This document shows, piece by piece, positions 41,495 to 51,720 of a stretch of 64,000 nt of DNA (position 1 is the stretch's first letter; each line of letters begins with the position of its first letter). The stretch is from Paramesorhizobium sp049065735. GTDB taxonomy: Bacteria; Pseudomonadota; Alphaproteobacteria; Rhizobiales; Rhizobiaceae. Where the stretch lies: positions 558,001 through 622,000 of the forward strand of contig NZ_JBAKHD010000001.1 of NCBI RefSeq assembly GCF_049065735.1, written 5' to 3'. The notes under the pieces were generated by a model. It ran no database searches. It was not told the DNA's origin and saw only the letters and a list, made by a program, of their open reading frames with translations. The position numbers and the translations under genes were made by a program.

Positions 41495-42679
41495 ATGCAG
41501 AAAAGAACCACTTATGCGCTGTTAGGCTTCCTCGCGGTAATTATTGCAGCGGGGATAGCCGGTTATCGGGGTATGCTGCCGGGCACCGCGCCGCAGGAGC
41601 CGGTGGCCGCATCCGTCCCGCCCGCCGCCGCGCCTGAAACGCCGGCTTCCAATCCGCAAGCCACCCCGCCCGCAGAGAACAAGACGGAGGTCACGGTTCC
41701 CTCCTTCGATGTTCTGCGCGTCGAGCCGGATGGTTCGGTCGTCGTCGCCGGCAAGGCCGCGCCGGAGTCGAATGTCGATATCGTCGCGGGATCGACGGTG
41801 GTGGGAACGGCAAAGGCCGCCGGGAACGGCGATTTTGCCGTCGCGATCGACAAGCCGCTGAAGCCGGGCGACCACCAGCTGGTGCTGCGTGCCACCGGCG
41901 CCGACAACAAGGCCGCGACCTCGGCGCAGACGGCGATTGTCTCCGTGCCGGAAAAGAGCGACGGCGAGGTGCTGGCGCTGGTCGAGGAGCCGGGTCAGGC
42001 AAGCCGCATGATCACCACGCCGCAGGCGAAGGCGCCTGAAGCCGTGCCCGCTCCGGGTGCTGCCATTGCCGCTCCCGCAATGCCGCAGGAGCAGCCCAAG
42101 CCCGCCCCGATCACCGTCGAGGCGGTGGAAATCGAGGGCGACACGGTCTTCGTCGCGGGCAAGGGCGTGCCGGGCAAGCAGGTGGCGGTCTATGCAAATG
42201 AGGCGCTGCTGGGCAAGACGCCGGTCGAGCCGACAGGGCGCTATCTGGTGGAACGGCATCACCCGCTCGCCGTGGGTGATTACATCATCCGCGCCGACCT
42301 TCTGGAAAAGGACGGTACCGTGATCGCCAGCGCCCGCGTGCCCTTCCGCCGCGAGGCGGGCGAGAAAGTTTCCGCCGTCGCGCCGCAGATGGGCACCGCG
42401 CAGCCTGCCGCCGACAACCAGCCCGCTGCCGCAACGCAGGCGCAAGCCGCCCAGCCGCTTGAAAGCGTCGCCGGTTCGGTCATCATCCGCAAGGGCGACA
42501 ACCTCTGGACCATTTCCAAGCGCACCTACGGCCGCGGCATCCGCTACACGACCATTTACCTCGCCAATGCCGACCAGATCAAAAACCCCAACCTGATATG
42601 GCCGGGGCAGGTGTTCTCCATGCCGAACGAACCGCTGCCGGATGACGAGGCGGAGCGGTTGTTGAAGGCGAAGCGATGA
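41495..42679 (+). CDS. Membrane-anchored LysM-domain protein
   Basis: A 394-residue protein. An N-terminal anchor or signal (TTYALLGFLAVIIAAGIAGY) is followed by Ala/Pro-rich linkers and two Ig-like segments (LRVEPDGSVVVAGKAAPESN and VEIEGDTVFVAGKGVPGKQV). A C-terminal LysM domain follows (IRKGDNLWTISKRTYGRG, then NPNLIWPGQVFSMP). LysM binds peptidoglycan, so this is a periplasmic cell-wall-associated protein. This layout is common in Rhizobiales. Confidence 0.9.
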   Translation: MQKRTTYALLGFLAVIIAAGIAGYRGMLPGTAPQEPVAASVPPAAAPETPASNPQATPPAENKTEVTVPSFDVLRVEPDGSVVVAGKAAPESNVDIVAGSTVVGTAKAAGNGDFAVAIDKPLKPGDHQLVLRATGADNKAATSAQTAIVSVPEKSDGEVLALVEEPGQASRMITTPQAKAPEAVPAPGAAIAAPAMPQEQPKPAPITVEAVEIEGDTVFVAGKGVPGKQVAVYANEALLGKTPVEPTGRYLVERHHPLAVGDYIIRADLLEKDGTVIASARVPFRREAGEKVSAVAPQMGTAQPAADNQPAAATQAQAAQPLESVAGSVIIRKGDNLWTISKRTYGRGIRYTTIYLANADQIKNPNLIWPGQVFSMPNEPLPDDEAERLLKAKR

Positions 42680-42687
42680 GGGCTCGC

Positions 42688-42834
42688 ACCCTCCTTCCCC
42701 CTTGCGGGGAAGGTGCCCGCGTTAGCGGGCGGATGGGGGTGGTGACGTTTGCGCTTTTGCTGGAGAACATGGTGTAACGTCACCACCCCCACCCGACCCT
42801 TCGGGCCACCCTCCCCGCAAGGGGGAGGGAGGGC
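42688..42834. repeat. Family A mosaic palindrome, short form (copy 5)
   Basis: Left part TTCCCCCTTGCGGGGAAGG, CCCGCGTTAGCGGGCGGATG and GGGGTGGTGACG. Right part CGTCACCACCCCCACCCGAC, CCTTCGGGCCACCCTCCCCG and CAAGGGGGAGGG. The right end carries the alternative GGCCCGAAGGGTCGGG-type module seen in copy 1, so modules are shuffled between copies. Confidence 0.88.
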
Positions 42835-42937
42835 GCGCGCGCCAGCCCGGTAGGAGGTACTATCCCGCCGACATTCAACATTTTGCTACTTCCCACCCCT
42901 TGCCGTAGCATATTTTATCGTATATCGCCGATGAACG

Positions 42938-43345
42938 ATGAAAGAATGCTCTCGCCACGATCTGGAACCATCCCCCGCCGGTGAATGCGAGGATGCGCGG
43001 GCTGTGCGTATTTATAATGCGCTGGCCCATGGGGTGCGCCTGCGCATTCTGCGCCAGCTCATTACTCGCGATGCCTGCTGCTGCAAGGACATCGTCTCCA
43101 CCGTCGATCTTGCCCAATCCACCGTGTCGCAGCATCTGAAGGTGCTGGTCGAAGCGGGGCTTGTCGATTACCGGCCCGAGCGCCAGTCATCTCGCTATAG
43201 CGTGAACCCTCAAGCCTTGGCCGCCATCCGATCTCATTTGCGCGAACTGGCAGATTACAAGCAAGTCCAGGAAAAGTGTGACGCGGTTTTCCCGGGAAAA
43301 ACAGGGACTGTTTTCCCAGCGGACTTGCGTCAAAACAATGCTTGA
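42938..43345 (+). CDS. ArsR-family transcriptional regulator
   Basis: A 135-residue winged-helix repressor. RIYNALAHGVRLRILRQLIT, then DIVSTVDLAQSTVSQHLKVL, form the DNA-binding domain. DACCCKDI carries a Cys triplet near the position where some ArsR proteins bind metal. It is 23 bases upstream of an ABC exporter of the Atm1 type and probably regulates it. The effector could be a thiophilic metal or metalloid. Confidence 0.88.
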   Translation: MKECSRHDLEPSPAGECEDARAVRIYNALAHGVRLRILRQLITRDACCCKDIVSTVDLAQSTVSQHLKVLVEAGLVDYRPERQSSRYSVNPQALAAIRSHLRELADYKQVQEKCDAVFPGKTGTVFPADLRQNNA

Positions 43346-43368
43346 TCAGCGGAAAAAACCACAAAATC

Positions 43369-45264
43369 ATGTCTAATAAGAAAAATCAGAAAACCGTTTC
43401 CGCCGATTCCGGCCACACGCTGCAGACGATCCGCAATCTCTGGCCCTATATGTGGCCGGATAGCCGCCCGGACCTGAAAATGCGCGTGGTCTGGGCGACA
43501 TTCTATCTTGTTATCGCCAAGATCATCCTGATCCTCGTGCCCTATTTCTTCAAATGGGCGACGAATGCGCTGAACGGCAAGTTCCAGGCTCCGGACTATA
43601 TCCCAACGCTGTTCATCGGCGCGACCATGCTGGTCGTGGCCTATAATGTCGCCCGCATCGTGCAGGCGGGTCTGAACCAGCTGCGTGACGCGCTCTTTGC
43701 CAGCGTCGGCCAATATGCGGTCCGCCAGCTTGCCTTCCGCACCTTCGTCCACATGCATGAACTGTCGCTGCGCTTCCATCTGGAGCGGCGCACCGGCGGC
43801 CTGTCGCGGGTGATCGAGCGCGGCACCAAGGGCATTGAGGCCATCGTCCGCTTCACGATCCTCAATACGCTGCCCACGGTGCTGGAATTCGCGCTGACGG
43901 CACTCATCTTCGCCTTCGCCTATGGCTTCTGGTACCTTCTCGTCGTCGCCGTCACGGTCTGGCTCTACACCTGGTTCACCATCAAGGCGAGCGACTGGCG
44001 CATCGACATCCGCCGCGAGATGAACGATTCCGACACCGACGCCAACACCAAGGCCATCGACTCGCTTCTCAATTTCGAGACCGTCAAATATTTCGGCAAT
44101 GAGGCGATGGAAGCCAAGCGCTTCGACGCTTCCATGGCGCGCTACGAGAAGGCCGCGACCAGGACATGGACCTCGCTCGGCTGGCTCAATTTCGGCCAGG
44201 CGGTGATCTTCGGCGCAGGCATGGCCATCCTCATGATTATGTCGGCGCGGGAAGTGATGGCCGGCACGCAGTCGCTGGGCGATTTCGTTTTCATCAACGC
44301 GCTGCTGATGCAATTGTCCGTGCCGCTCAACTTCATCGGCTTCATCTATCGCGAGGTGCGGCAGGGCCTGACCGATATCGAGCAGATGTTCGACCTTCTG
44401 GATGTGGAGCAGGAGGTGAAGGACAAGCCCGATGCGAAGTCTCTCATAGTCACCGAGGGCAATATCCGCTTCGACGACGTGCATTTTGCCTACGATCCGG
44501 CCCGCCCAATCCTGAAAGGCATCAGCTTCGAAGTGCCGGCGGGTAAGACAGTAGCGATTGTCGGCCCCTCCGGCGCAGGCAAGTCCACCATCTCGCGCCT
44601 GCTGTTCCGGTTCTACGACATTCAGGAGGGCGCGATCACCATCGACGGGCAGGATGTCCGCGACGTAACGCAGGAGAGCTTGCGTAAAGTGATCGGCATG
44701 GTGCCGCAGGATACGGTGCTTTTCAACGATACCATCGCCTACAATATCCGCTATGGCCGCATGACGGCGAGCGAGGAAGAGGTCGAGCGGGCTGCGGAGC
44801 TGGCGCAGATCTCCAATTTCATCAAGCTTCTGCCCGACGGTTACCAGTCCATGGTCGGCGAGCGCGGGCTGAAACTTTCCGGCGGCGAAAAACAGCGCGT
44901 CGCCATCGCCCGCACCATCCTGAAAGCCCCGCCGATCCTGATCCTCGACGAGGCGACCTCGGCGCTCGACACGGCAACCGAGCAGGAAATCCAGTCGGCG
45001 CTCGATATCGTCAGCCGGGGCCGCACCACGCTCGTCATCGCCCACCGCCTCTCCACGGTCATCGGCGCGGACGAGATCATCGTGCTGAAAGACGGCCTCA
45101 TCGCCGAACGCGGCACCCACCGCACGCTGCTCAACAAAAAAGGCCTCTACGCCTCCATGTGGGACCGCCAGCGCGAAGCCACCGAAGCGGAAGAACGTCT
45201 GCGCCAGATGCGGCAGGAGGATGAACTGGGAGTGCTGGATAGGGGCGTGCCGGCGGGGGAGTGA
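43369..45264 (+). CDS. Atm1-type ABC exporter, fused permease and ATPase
   Basis: A 631-residue half-transporter. Six transmembrane helices occupy about residues 35-320. The ATPase domain has Walker A VGPSGAGKST, Q-loop region GMVPQDTVLFNDT, signature LSGGEKQR, Walker B ILILDEATSALD and the H-loop His in VIAHRLST. Atm1-like proteins export glutathione-based sulfur species or metal-thiol conjugates. ATG 43369 is used; a TTG at 43342 is weaker. Co-transcription with an ArsR-type gene supports a metal-stress role. Confidence 0.93.
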   Translation: MSNKKNQKTVSADSGHTLQTIRNLWPYMWPDSRPDLKMRVVWATFYLVIAKIILILVPYFFKWATNALNGKFQAPDYIPTLFIGATMLVVAYNVARIVQAGLNQLRDALFASVGQYAVRQLAFRTFVHMHELSLRFHLERRTGGLSRVIERGTKGIEAIVRFTILNTLPTVLEFALTALIFAFAYGFWYLLVVAVTVWLYTWFTIKASDWRIDIRREMNDSDTDANTKAIDSLLNFETVKYFGNEAMEAKRFDASMARYEKAATRTWTSLGWLNFGQAVIFGAGMAILMIMSAREVMAGTQSLGDFVFINALLMQLSVPLNFIGFIYREVRQGLTDIEQMFDLLDVEQEVKDKPDAKSLIVTEGNIRFDDVHFAYDPARPILKGISFEVPAGKTVAIVGPSGAGKSTISRLLFRFYDIQEGAITIDGQDVRDVTQESLRKVIGMVPQDTVLFNDTIAYNIRYGRMTASEEEVERAAELAQISNFIKLLPDGYQSMVGERGLKLSGGEKQRVAIARTILKAPPILILDEATSALDTATEQEIQSALDIVSRGRTTLVIAHRLSTVIGADEIIVLKDGLIAERGTHRTLLNKKGLYASMWDRQREATEAEERLRQMRQEDELGVLDRGVPAGE

Positions 45265-45327
45265 GGGCAAACACCTCCGTCCCGTCCTCCATGTTTGGGC
45301 CAGTTGTTGTCATGGAGGCGTTGAGGG

Positions 45328-45473
45328 ATGGATCCCAGTGACAAGCACTGGGATGACGGGGTGGAGATGTTTTGCCCGTATCGGGTATGTTTCTGCCAAG
45401 CGGCGAGGATGGAGTTTGCCCCCCCCCAACAGCCAAGCAACCCGTCATCCCAGTGCTTGTCACTGGGATCCAT
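45328..45473. repeat. Family E nested palindrome
   Basis: A perfect 33-base inverted repeat (45328-45360 against 45441-45473) flanks an 80-base spacer. Each arm also contains its own 8-bp hairpin (TCCCAGTG-ACAAG-CACTGGGA). It lies between the Atm1-type exporter and a GIY-YIG nuclease gene starting 73 bases later. Confidence 0.93.
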
Positions 45474-45545
45474 TCCTCGGCGCCTCCGCCTCGACTACGG
45501 TACGAAATACTTGCGCAGAATATATATGCGCGTAACATCCGCTTT

Positions 45546-45833
45546 ATGGCACGGCGGGGATATGTCTATATTTTGGCGAAGAAAAACGGGACGCTTTACG
45601 TCGGCGTGACAAGCGACCTGCCGGGCCGTCTGTTGCAGCATCGCTCAGGGCAGGGGTCCAAATTTGTCGCTCGTTATGGTGTTATGCGGCTGGTATGGTT
45701 CGATGAGTTCGAACTGATAGTCGATGCCATCTCTCGTGAAAAGACGGTCAAGGGCTGGCCGCGGCAGTGGAAAATCAATCTGATCGAGCGAACAAATCCT
45801 CACTGGAATGATATCGCCTGGCATCTCGTTTAG
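45546..45833 (+). CDS. Single-domain GIY-YIG nuclease
   Basis: A 95-residue protein. The GYVYI...LYVGVTS form of the GIY-YIG motif is followed by DLPGRLLQHRSGQGSKFV (catalytic Arg) and ISREKTVKGWPRQWK (Glu). Solitary proteins of this size are abundant in alphaproteobacteria, often with unknown role. ATG 45546 is used since upstream codons derive from the E repeat. Its position next to a perfect palindrome suggests a possible repeat-associated nuclease. Confidence 0.88.
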   Translation: MARRGYVYILAKKNGTLYVGVTSDLPGRLLQHRSGQGSKFVARYGVMRLVWFDEFELIVDAISREKTVKGWPRQWKINLIERTNPHWNDIAWHLV

Positions 45834-45961
45834 CTGTTATTATCTGCGCCTTATGGCAAAACACATATAATAGCTCGGCCCCCCAATGCGCCAAGCCCGC
45901 ACAATCACGTTTGCTCATCGCTCTATTCTCCACTATGGAGTGGGCAAATAGAGGATTGACC

Positions 45962-46660
45962 ATGAGCCTATTCGATACCATCCGCAACACGTTCGTGCCC
46001 ATTCACCGCGAGGGCTATCCCTTCATTGCGGCGTTTTTCCTGGCGTCGCTCGTGCTTGGCTGGTTCTGGGACCCGCTGTTCTGGGTCGGCCTGGTGCTGA
46101 CCATCTGGTGCATTTATTTCTATCGCGACCCCGAGCGCGTCACGCCGCAGGACGACCGGCTGGTGATCAGCCCCGCCGATGGCAAGGTGTCGTCCGTCGG
46201 CCCGGCCATTCCGCCGCGCGAACTGGATCTTGGCAGCGAGCCGATGCTGCGCATTTCGGTGTTCATGAATGTGTTCTCCTGCCATGTAAACCGCGCGCCG
46301 GTGACAGGCCGCATCGAGCGGATCACCTATCGCCCGGGCAAGTTTCTCAATGCCGAGCTCGACAAGGCAAGCGCGGAGAACGAGCGCAACGGCGTAGTCA
46401 TTGACAGCGTACACGGCAAGGTCGGCGCGGTGCAGATTGCGGGCCTCGTCGCGCGGCGCATTGTCTGCTGGGTCAAGGAGGACGAGCCGCTGGCGACAGG
46501 CGAGCGTTTCGGACTCATCCGCTTCGGCTCACGCGTCGATGTCTATCTGCCTGAGGGTGCGAGCCCGCGCGTCGCGGTCGGCCAGACGGCGGTTGCGGGC
46601 GAGACCGTTCTCGCCGAATTCGGTAGCGACCGGCCAGTTGCACTTGTGCGGACGATCTGA
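45962..46660 (+). CDS. psd: Phosphatidylserine decarboxylase
   Basis: A 232-residue short-form (rhizobial) proenzyme (EC 4.1.1.65) converting phosphatidylserine to phosphatidylethanolamine at the inner membrane. Seen are a hydrophobic N-terminus (FLASLVLGWFWDPLFWVGLV), YRDPERV, SPADGKVSSVG, VFMNVFSCHVNRAPVTG and the self-cleavage Gly-Ser in LIRFGSRVDVYLP. ATG 45962 matches the conserved start MSLFDTIRNTFVPIHREGYP. It is five bases before pssA. Confidence 0.95.
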   Translation: MSLFDTIRNTFVPIHREGYPFIAAFFLASLVLGWFWDPLFWVGLVLTIWCIYFYRDPERVTPQDDRLVISPADGKVSSVGPAIPPRELDLGSEPMLRISVFMNVFSCHVNRAPVTGRIERITYRPGKFLNAELDKASAENERNGVVIDSVHGKVGAVQIAGLVARRIVCWVKEDEPLATGERFGLIRFGSRVDVYLPEGASPRVAVGQTAVAGETVLAEFGSDRPVALVRTI

Positions 46661-46665
46661 CGCCC

Positions 46666-47481
46666 ATGGAAACGCCGTTTCCGCCTTTCGAGCCGAACGG
46701 TCCCGCCGAAGAGGGCAGGGGACCGCGCCTTTCGCAGATACCGATGCGGATGGTGATCCCCAATGTCATCACCGTCCTCGCCATTTGCGCGGGACTGACG
46801 GGCGTGCGCCTCGCCTTCGAGAATCGGTTCGAAATGGCGGTGTCTATGGTGCTCGTCGCAGCCTTCCTCGACGGCATAGACGGGCGCGTTGCGCGCATGA
46901 TGAAGGGCTCGTCGAAATTCGGCGCCCAGATGGATTCGCTCGCCGACATCGTCAATTTCGGCGTTGCCCCGGCGCTGGTGCTCTATTTCTTCATGCTCGA
47001 CCAGGCGCGCGCCTTCGGCTGGATCGCGGCGCTGCTTTATTGCATCGCCTGCTGCCTCAGGCTCGCGCGGTTCAACGTCATGATCGAGAACCCGCGCCAG
47101 CCGCCCTGGCTCGGCAATTATTTCATCGGCGTGCCCGCTCCGGCGGGAGCCATGCTGGTGCTGCTGCCGGTCTATCTCGGCTTTCTCGGGCTCGATCCCT
47201 CGCGGACCATCGCCTATTTCGCCTCGATCTACACCGTCGCCATCGCCTTCCTGCTGGTCAGCCGCCTGCCGGTTTATAATGGCAAGGCAGCGGGCCTTGT
47301 CCGCCGCGACGCTGTCATGCCGCTCATTCTCGGCGTCGTGCTCTATGTCGCCTTCCTGATGAGCTATACATGGCAAACGCTGGCGCTGACGGCGCTCGCC
47401 TATCTCGCCTTCCTGCCTTTCAGCGTCGCCGCCTGGCGCAAGCGTATGGCGGCGGAAGCGGCAAGCCGGGGCGGCGATTAA
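46666..47481 (+). CDS. pssA: CDP-diacylglycerol-serine O-phosphatidyltransferase
   Basis: A 271-residue integral membrane enzyme (EC 2.7.8.8) making phosphatidylserine for the Psd step. The CDP-alcohol phosphotransferase motif is FLDGIDGRVARMMKGSSKFG, then AQMDSLAD, with all Asp residues present. About eight hydrophobic segments follow. It forms a two-gene phosphatidylethanolamine operon with psd. It is convergent with the Lrp gene, leaving only four bases. Confidence 0.95.
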   Translation: METPFPPFEPNGPAEEGRGPRLSQIPMRMVIPNVITVLAICAGLTGVRLAFENRFEMAVSMVLVAAFLDGIDGRVARMMKGSSKFGAQMDSLADIVNFGVAPALVLYFFMLDQARAFGWIAALLYCIACCLRLARFNVMIENPRQPPWLGNYFIGVPAPAGAMLVLLPVYLGFLGLDPSRTIAYFASIYTVAIAFLLVSRLPVYNGKAAGLVRRDAVMPLILGVVLYVAFLMSYTWQTLALTALAYLAFLPFSVAAWRKRMAAEAASRGGD

Positions 47482-47485
47482 CTCC

Positions 47486-47965
47486 TCAGGCGGGCTCCTT
47501 GTCCAGCGTCATATAGTCGAGCGGCAGCTCGGTCGTGTATTTGATCTGCTCCATCGCGAAGGAAGACGACACGTCGCGAATGTCGATCTTGGCGATGAGG
47601 CGCTTGTAAAAGGAATCGTAGGCGGCGATGTCGGGAACGACCACGCGCAGGAGATAGTCGATATCCCCGCTCATGCGATAGAATTCCACGACCTCAGGAA
47701 ATTCCTGCACCACTTCCGAAAAGCGCTTCAGCCATTCATGATTATGTGAGCTCGTGCGGATGGCCACGAAAACCGTCACGCGCGCATTGACCCGCACCGG
47801 ATCGAGGATCGCCACGCGCCGCTTAATGACGCCGTCCTCCTCCAGCTTCTGGATGCGCCGCCAGCAGGGCGTGGTCGAAAGCCCGACCTTCTTGGCGACG
47901 TCGGCAACTGCCAGTGTTGCATCTTCCTGCAGAAGCCGCAGAATTTTCCGGTCCAGTCTGTCCAT
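47486..47965 (-). CDS. Lrp/AsnC-family transcriptional regulator
   Basis: A 159-residue regulator. The helix-turn-helix is DVAKKVGLSTTPCWRRIQKL. The C-terminal RAM ligand domain includes VVEFYRMSGDIDYLLRVVVP. Such proteins respond to amino acids as octamers. It is transcribed alone, so its target is not evident. The 123-base upstream gap shows no obvious operator. Confidence 0.92.
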   Translation of the reverse strand: MDRLDRKILRLLQEDATLAVADVAKKVGLSTTPCWRRIQKLEEDGVIKRRVAILDPVRVNARVTVFVAIRTSSHNHEWLKRFSEVVQEFPEVVEFYRMSGDIDYLLRVVVPDIAAYDSFYKRLIAKIDIRDVSSSFAMEQIKYTTELPLDYMTLDKEPA

Positions 47966-48088
47966 GGCGTCGCCTCTCCATAATGCACGATCCCGAAAGC
48001 CCGTGCGCTTAAGAATGGAATACCTTATGCAGCATGAATGCTAGAGTATCCAAGAAAGGCTTTCTACTTATATCGTGCTTAGGCGAAT

Positions 48089-48721
48089 TTATTTTCCGTT
48101 ATCGGGCAATTCCCGAATAAGCCGCTGCAATTCGGGCACGAGCTCGCGGTCAAACCAGGGATTGCGTTTCAGCCAGCCGCTATTGCGCCATGAGGGATGG
48201 GGCAGGGGCAGCACGATCCGTCCGGCCTCATCGGGCGTCTCGATAAAGGCGCGCCAGTTCTCGACCGTTTGCGTCAGGCTCTTTTGGAGCCGGTCGGGCA
48301 TGTGATAAGCCTGCGCATATTGGCCGATGGCGATGATCAGCTTCAGCTGCGGCATGCCGGCGAAGACGCGGTCATGCCAGATCTCGCGGCATTCCCTGCG
48401 TGGCGGCAGGTCGCCGCCATTGGCGTCATAGCCGGGAAAGCAGAAGCCCATGGGGATGACGGCGAAGCGGGCCGGATCATAGAATTCCTCCCGCGTCACG
48501 CCCAGCCATTGCCGGAGGCGGTCGCCGGAGGGATCGTTGAAGGGCACGCCGGTGTTGTGAACGCGGATGCCCGGCGCCTGTCCGCATATCGCAATGCGCG
48601 CCGTCCGCGACATCACGCATACCGGGCGCGGCTCATGCGGCAGCGGCTTGCCATGGCGCGGCGCGTCGAAGCACACGCGGCACTGCGAGATTTCGTCCCG
48701 CAAGCGGCTTTGATAGGTCAC
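48089..48721 (-). CDS. Uracil-DNA glycosylase superfamily protein
   Basis: A 210-residue protein related to COG1573. Motif 1 is ICGQAPGIRVHNTGVPFNDP; the C-terminal motif is VLPLPHPSWRN. Cys14 and Cys17 (QCRVC) lie where family 4 enzymes begin an Fe-S ligand set, but a complete set is not clear. Actual substrate is uncertain. It overlaps the thermonuclease gene by four bases, so both may act in nucleic-acid repair or turnover. Confidence 0.82.
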   Translation of the reverse strand: MTYQSRLRDEISQCRVCFDAPRHGKPLPHEPRPVCVMSRTARIAICGQAPGIRVHNTGVPFNDPSGDRLRQWLGVTREEFYDPARFAVIPMGFCFPGYDANGGDLPPRRECREIWHDRVFAGMPQLKLIIAIGQYAQAYHMPDRLQKSLTQTVENWRAFIETPDEAGRIVLPLPHPSWRNSGWLKRNPWFDRELVPELQRLIRELPDNGK

Positions 48722-49377
48722 ATTGGCTCCAGAGTGGTTTTGATAAGGCCTTTAACCCAAAGATAGAGCTTCCGCAGGAAGGTTTCGAGGGGGGAAGGCG
48801 CATCGGCAAGCGCTTCCGGCGTTTGCCGCGCCTTTCGCCAGTCCTGGGGACGCTCGAAAGTTCCGGCCCATAGGCCCCGCCGCATGGTCCGGGCCATCTC
48901 CTCTTCTCCGGCATAGCGCCCATAAGCGACGGCCCATCCTTCCTCGACCATCTGGCGATTGAGGTCCGCTGGCCCTATCCGGCAATCGCTGAGCAGCCGC
49001 TGATATTTGTCGATGCCGCGCCCGGTGCAGCGCACGCTTCGCCCGTCGATCAGGCTTTTCAGCGCGTTGCGTGCTTCCATGCCGCAGGCATAATCCTGGG
49101 CGCCGCGGCGGCAACTCTGGCCCATTTCGGGCGCATCGATTCCAGCAAGGCGGATATGCTGGCCATTGATGATGAGCGTATCGCCATCAATGATCCGCGC
49201 CGGTCCCGTAACCGGCTCGCCCGTGGGCGGTGAGGTTTCGAGACGCGCCACCACCAGCGCGCCGAGGGCGAAGAAGGCGATTGCCAGGAACCAGTCCAGC
49301 AGACGCCGCAACGGCCGCCGCCTGGGAGGCTCGCGGTCGTAATACCATCTGCCGCGCCGGTAAATGCGCCGATACAT
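48718..49377 (-). CDS. Membrane-anchored thermonuclease (SNase) family protein
   Basis: A 219-residue protein. A basic N-terminus and one transmembrane helix (LLDWFLAIAFFALGALVVAR) are followed by an SNase OB fold: ARIIDGDTLIINGQHIRLAG, IDAPEMGQSC, RCTGRGIDKYQRLLSDC and MVEEGWAVAYGRYA. Catalytic Arg and Asp positions appear kept. It is predicted to act in the periplasm on nucleic acids. It overlaps the glycosylase-like gene. Confidence 0.87.
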   Translation of the reverse strand: MYRRIYRRGRWYYDREPPRRRPLRRLLDWFLAIAFFALGALVVARLETSPPTGEPVTGPARIIDGDTLIINGQHIRLAGIDAPEMGQSCRRGAQDYACGMEARNALKSLIDGRSVRCTGRGIDKYQRLLSDCRIGPADLNRQMVEEGWAVAYGRYAGEEEMARTMRRGLWAGTFERPQDWRKARQTPEALADAPSPLETFLRKLYLWVKGLIKTTLEPM

Positions 49378-49512
49378 GGTTCCTACACTGCTGGATTGCG
49401 GTATTTGAATATTTATCTAACGTAAAGCTTGAGGTTCTTTTAATCATTTCTCCATATTCTGTCCGCCTGTGATCGATTCTGGGCTGTGGAACATGAGGCG
49501 GAAACTGCGGAA

Positions 49513-51057
<1,545 letters not shown>

Positions 51058-51103
51058 AGTATCCTTTTAAATGGAAACGGTACGTTCCGGCGGTGCGGCT
51101 GCT

Positions 51104-51652
51104 TCAACGCCCTTTCAGTGAAACCTTCCGCAGCGCTTCAAACAGCTTCTTTTTGTCCGCAGCCGAAAGCATTGGCTCGTTGACTATCTTGTCGAAAAGC
51201 GCACGTTGGGCCGGCTTGATTTGACCTTGTGAAATCAGCACCGCGCGCAACTGCGTCAATATCGCGTCTCCCGTTTCAGCGATGCTGGCGCGCAGCGCGG
51301 GAAGCGGAATGGGTTTCGTATTCTCTTGCGGAACGGATAGCCAATCGGCGCGATAGCGGTACTGGATAGCCTTGGCGGCGTCGATTTGCGCGCGCAGAAG
51401 CGGAACGAGGGAGTCCGGCGCAAGGCCGATCCTGTCCGCCTCGGCTTTGGAGGCCGCGATGACCTTTTGTTCCTGCGCGATATCCTCGACCGGTTGGTGG
51501 CTCGCGGCCTTATAGGAAGCCACATCCTTCATATAGGCCAGCCGCTCGTCTATGAGACTGAAGAGTTTCTGGTCTTTCGCCGCAAAAGCCATGGAAGGGG
51601 CCATGAAGATGGCGATGATGCATAGTAATCTAAGCAAGACAGTTTTCCCCAT
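51104..51652 (-). CDS. Secreted chorismate mutase, AroQ gamma class
   Basis: A 182-residue enzyme (EC 5.4.99.5) converting chorismate to prephenate. A signal peptide (LLRLLCIIAIFMAPSMAFAA) is followed by the AroQ helix LFSLIDERLAYMKDVASYKA. The active-site pattern Arg...Lys...Asp continues in QEQKVIAASKAEADRIGL. Periplasmic or secreted AroQ-gamma proteins are known from a few proteobacteria and mycobacteria, several of them pathogens, and their role is unclear. The gene stands alone. Confidence 0.88.
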   Translation of the reverse strand: MGKTVLLRLLCIIAIFMAPSMAFAAKDQKLFSLIDERLAYMKDVASYKAASHQPVEDIAQEQKVIAASKAEADRIGLAPDSLVPLLRAQIDAAKAIQYRYRADWLSVPQENTKPIPLPALRASIAETGDAILTQLRAVLISQGQIKPAQRALFDKIVNEPMLSAADKKKLFEALRKVSLKGR

Positions 51653-51720
51653 AAGTAACAGTCTGTGGAAAACTTGTCTTATTCATGGATATCAGTCCAC
51701 TTATTTCTGATGTGCTTGGC

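Noticed and set aside
43330..45270. 646-codon open frame antisense to the Atm1-type exporter
   Set aside because: Same explanation: the plus strand has all ABC motifs and the antisense product is low-complexity Asp/His/Arg-rich sequence.
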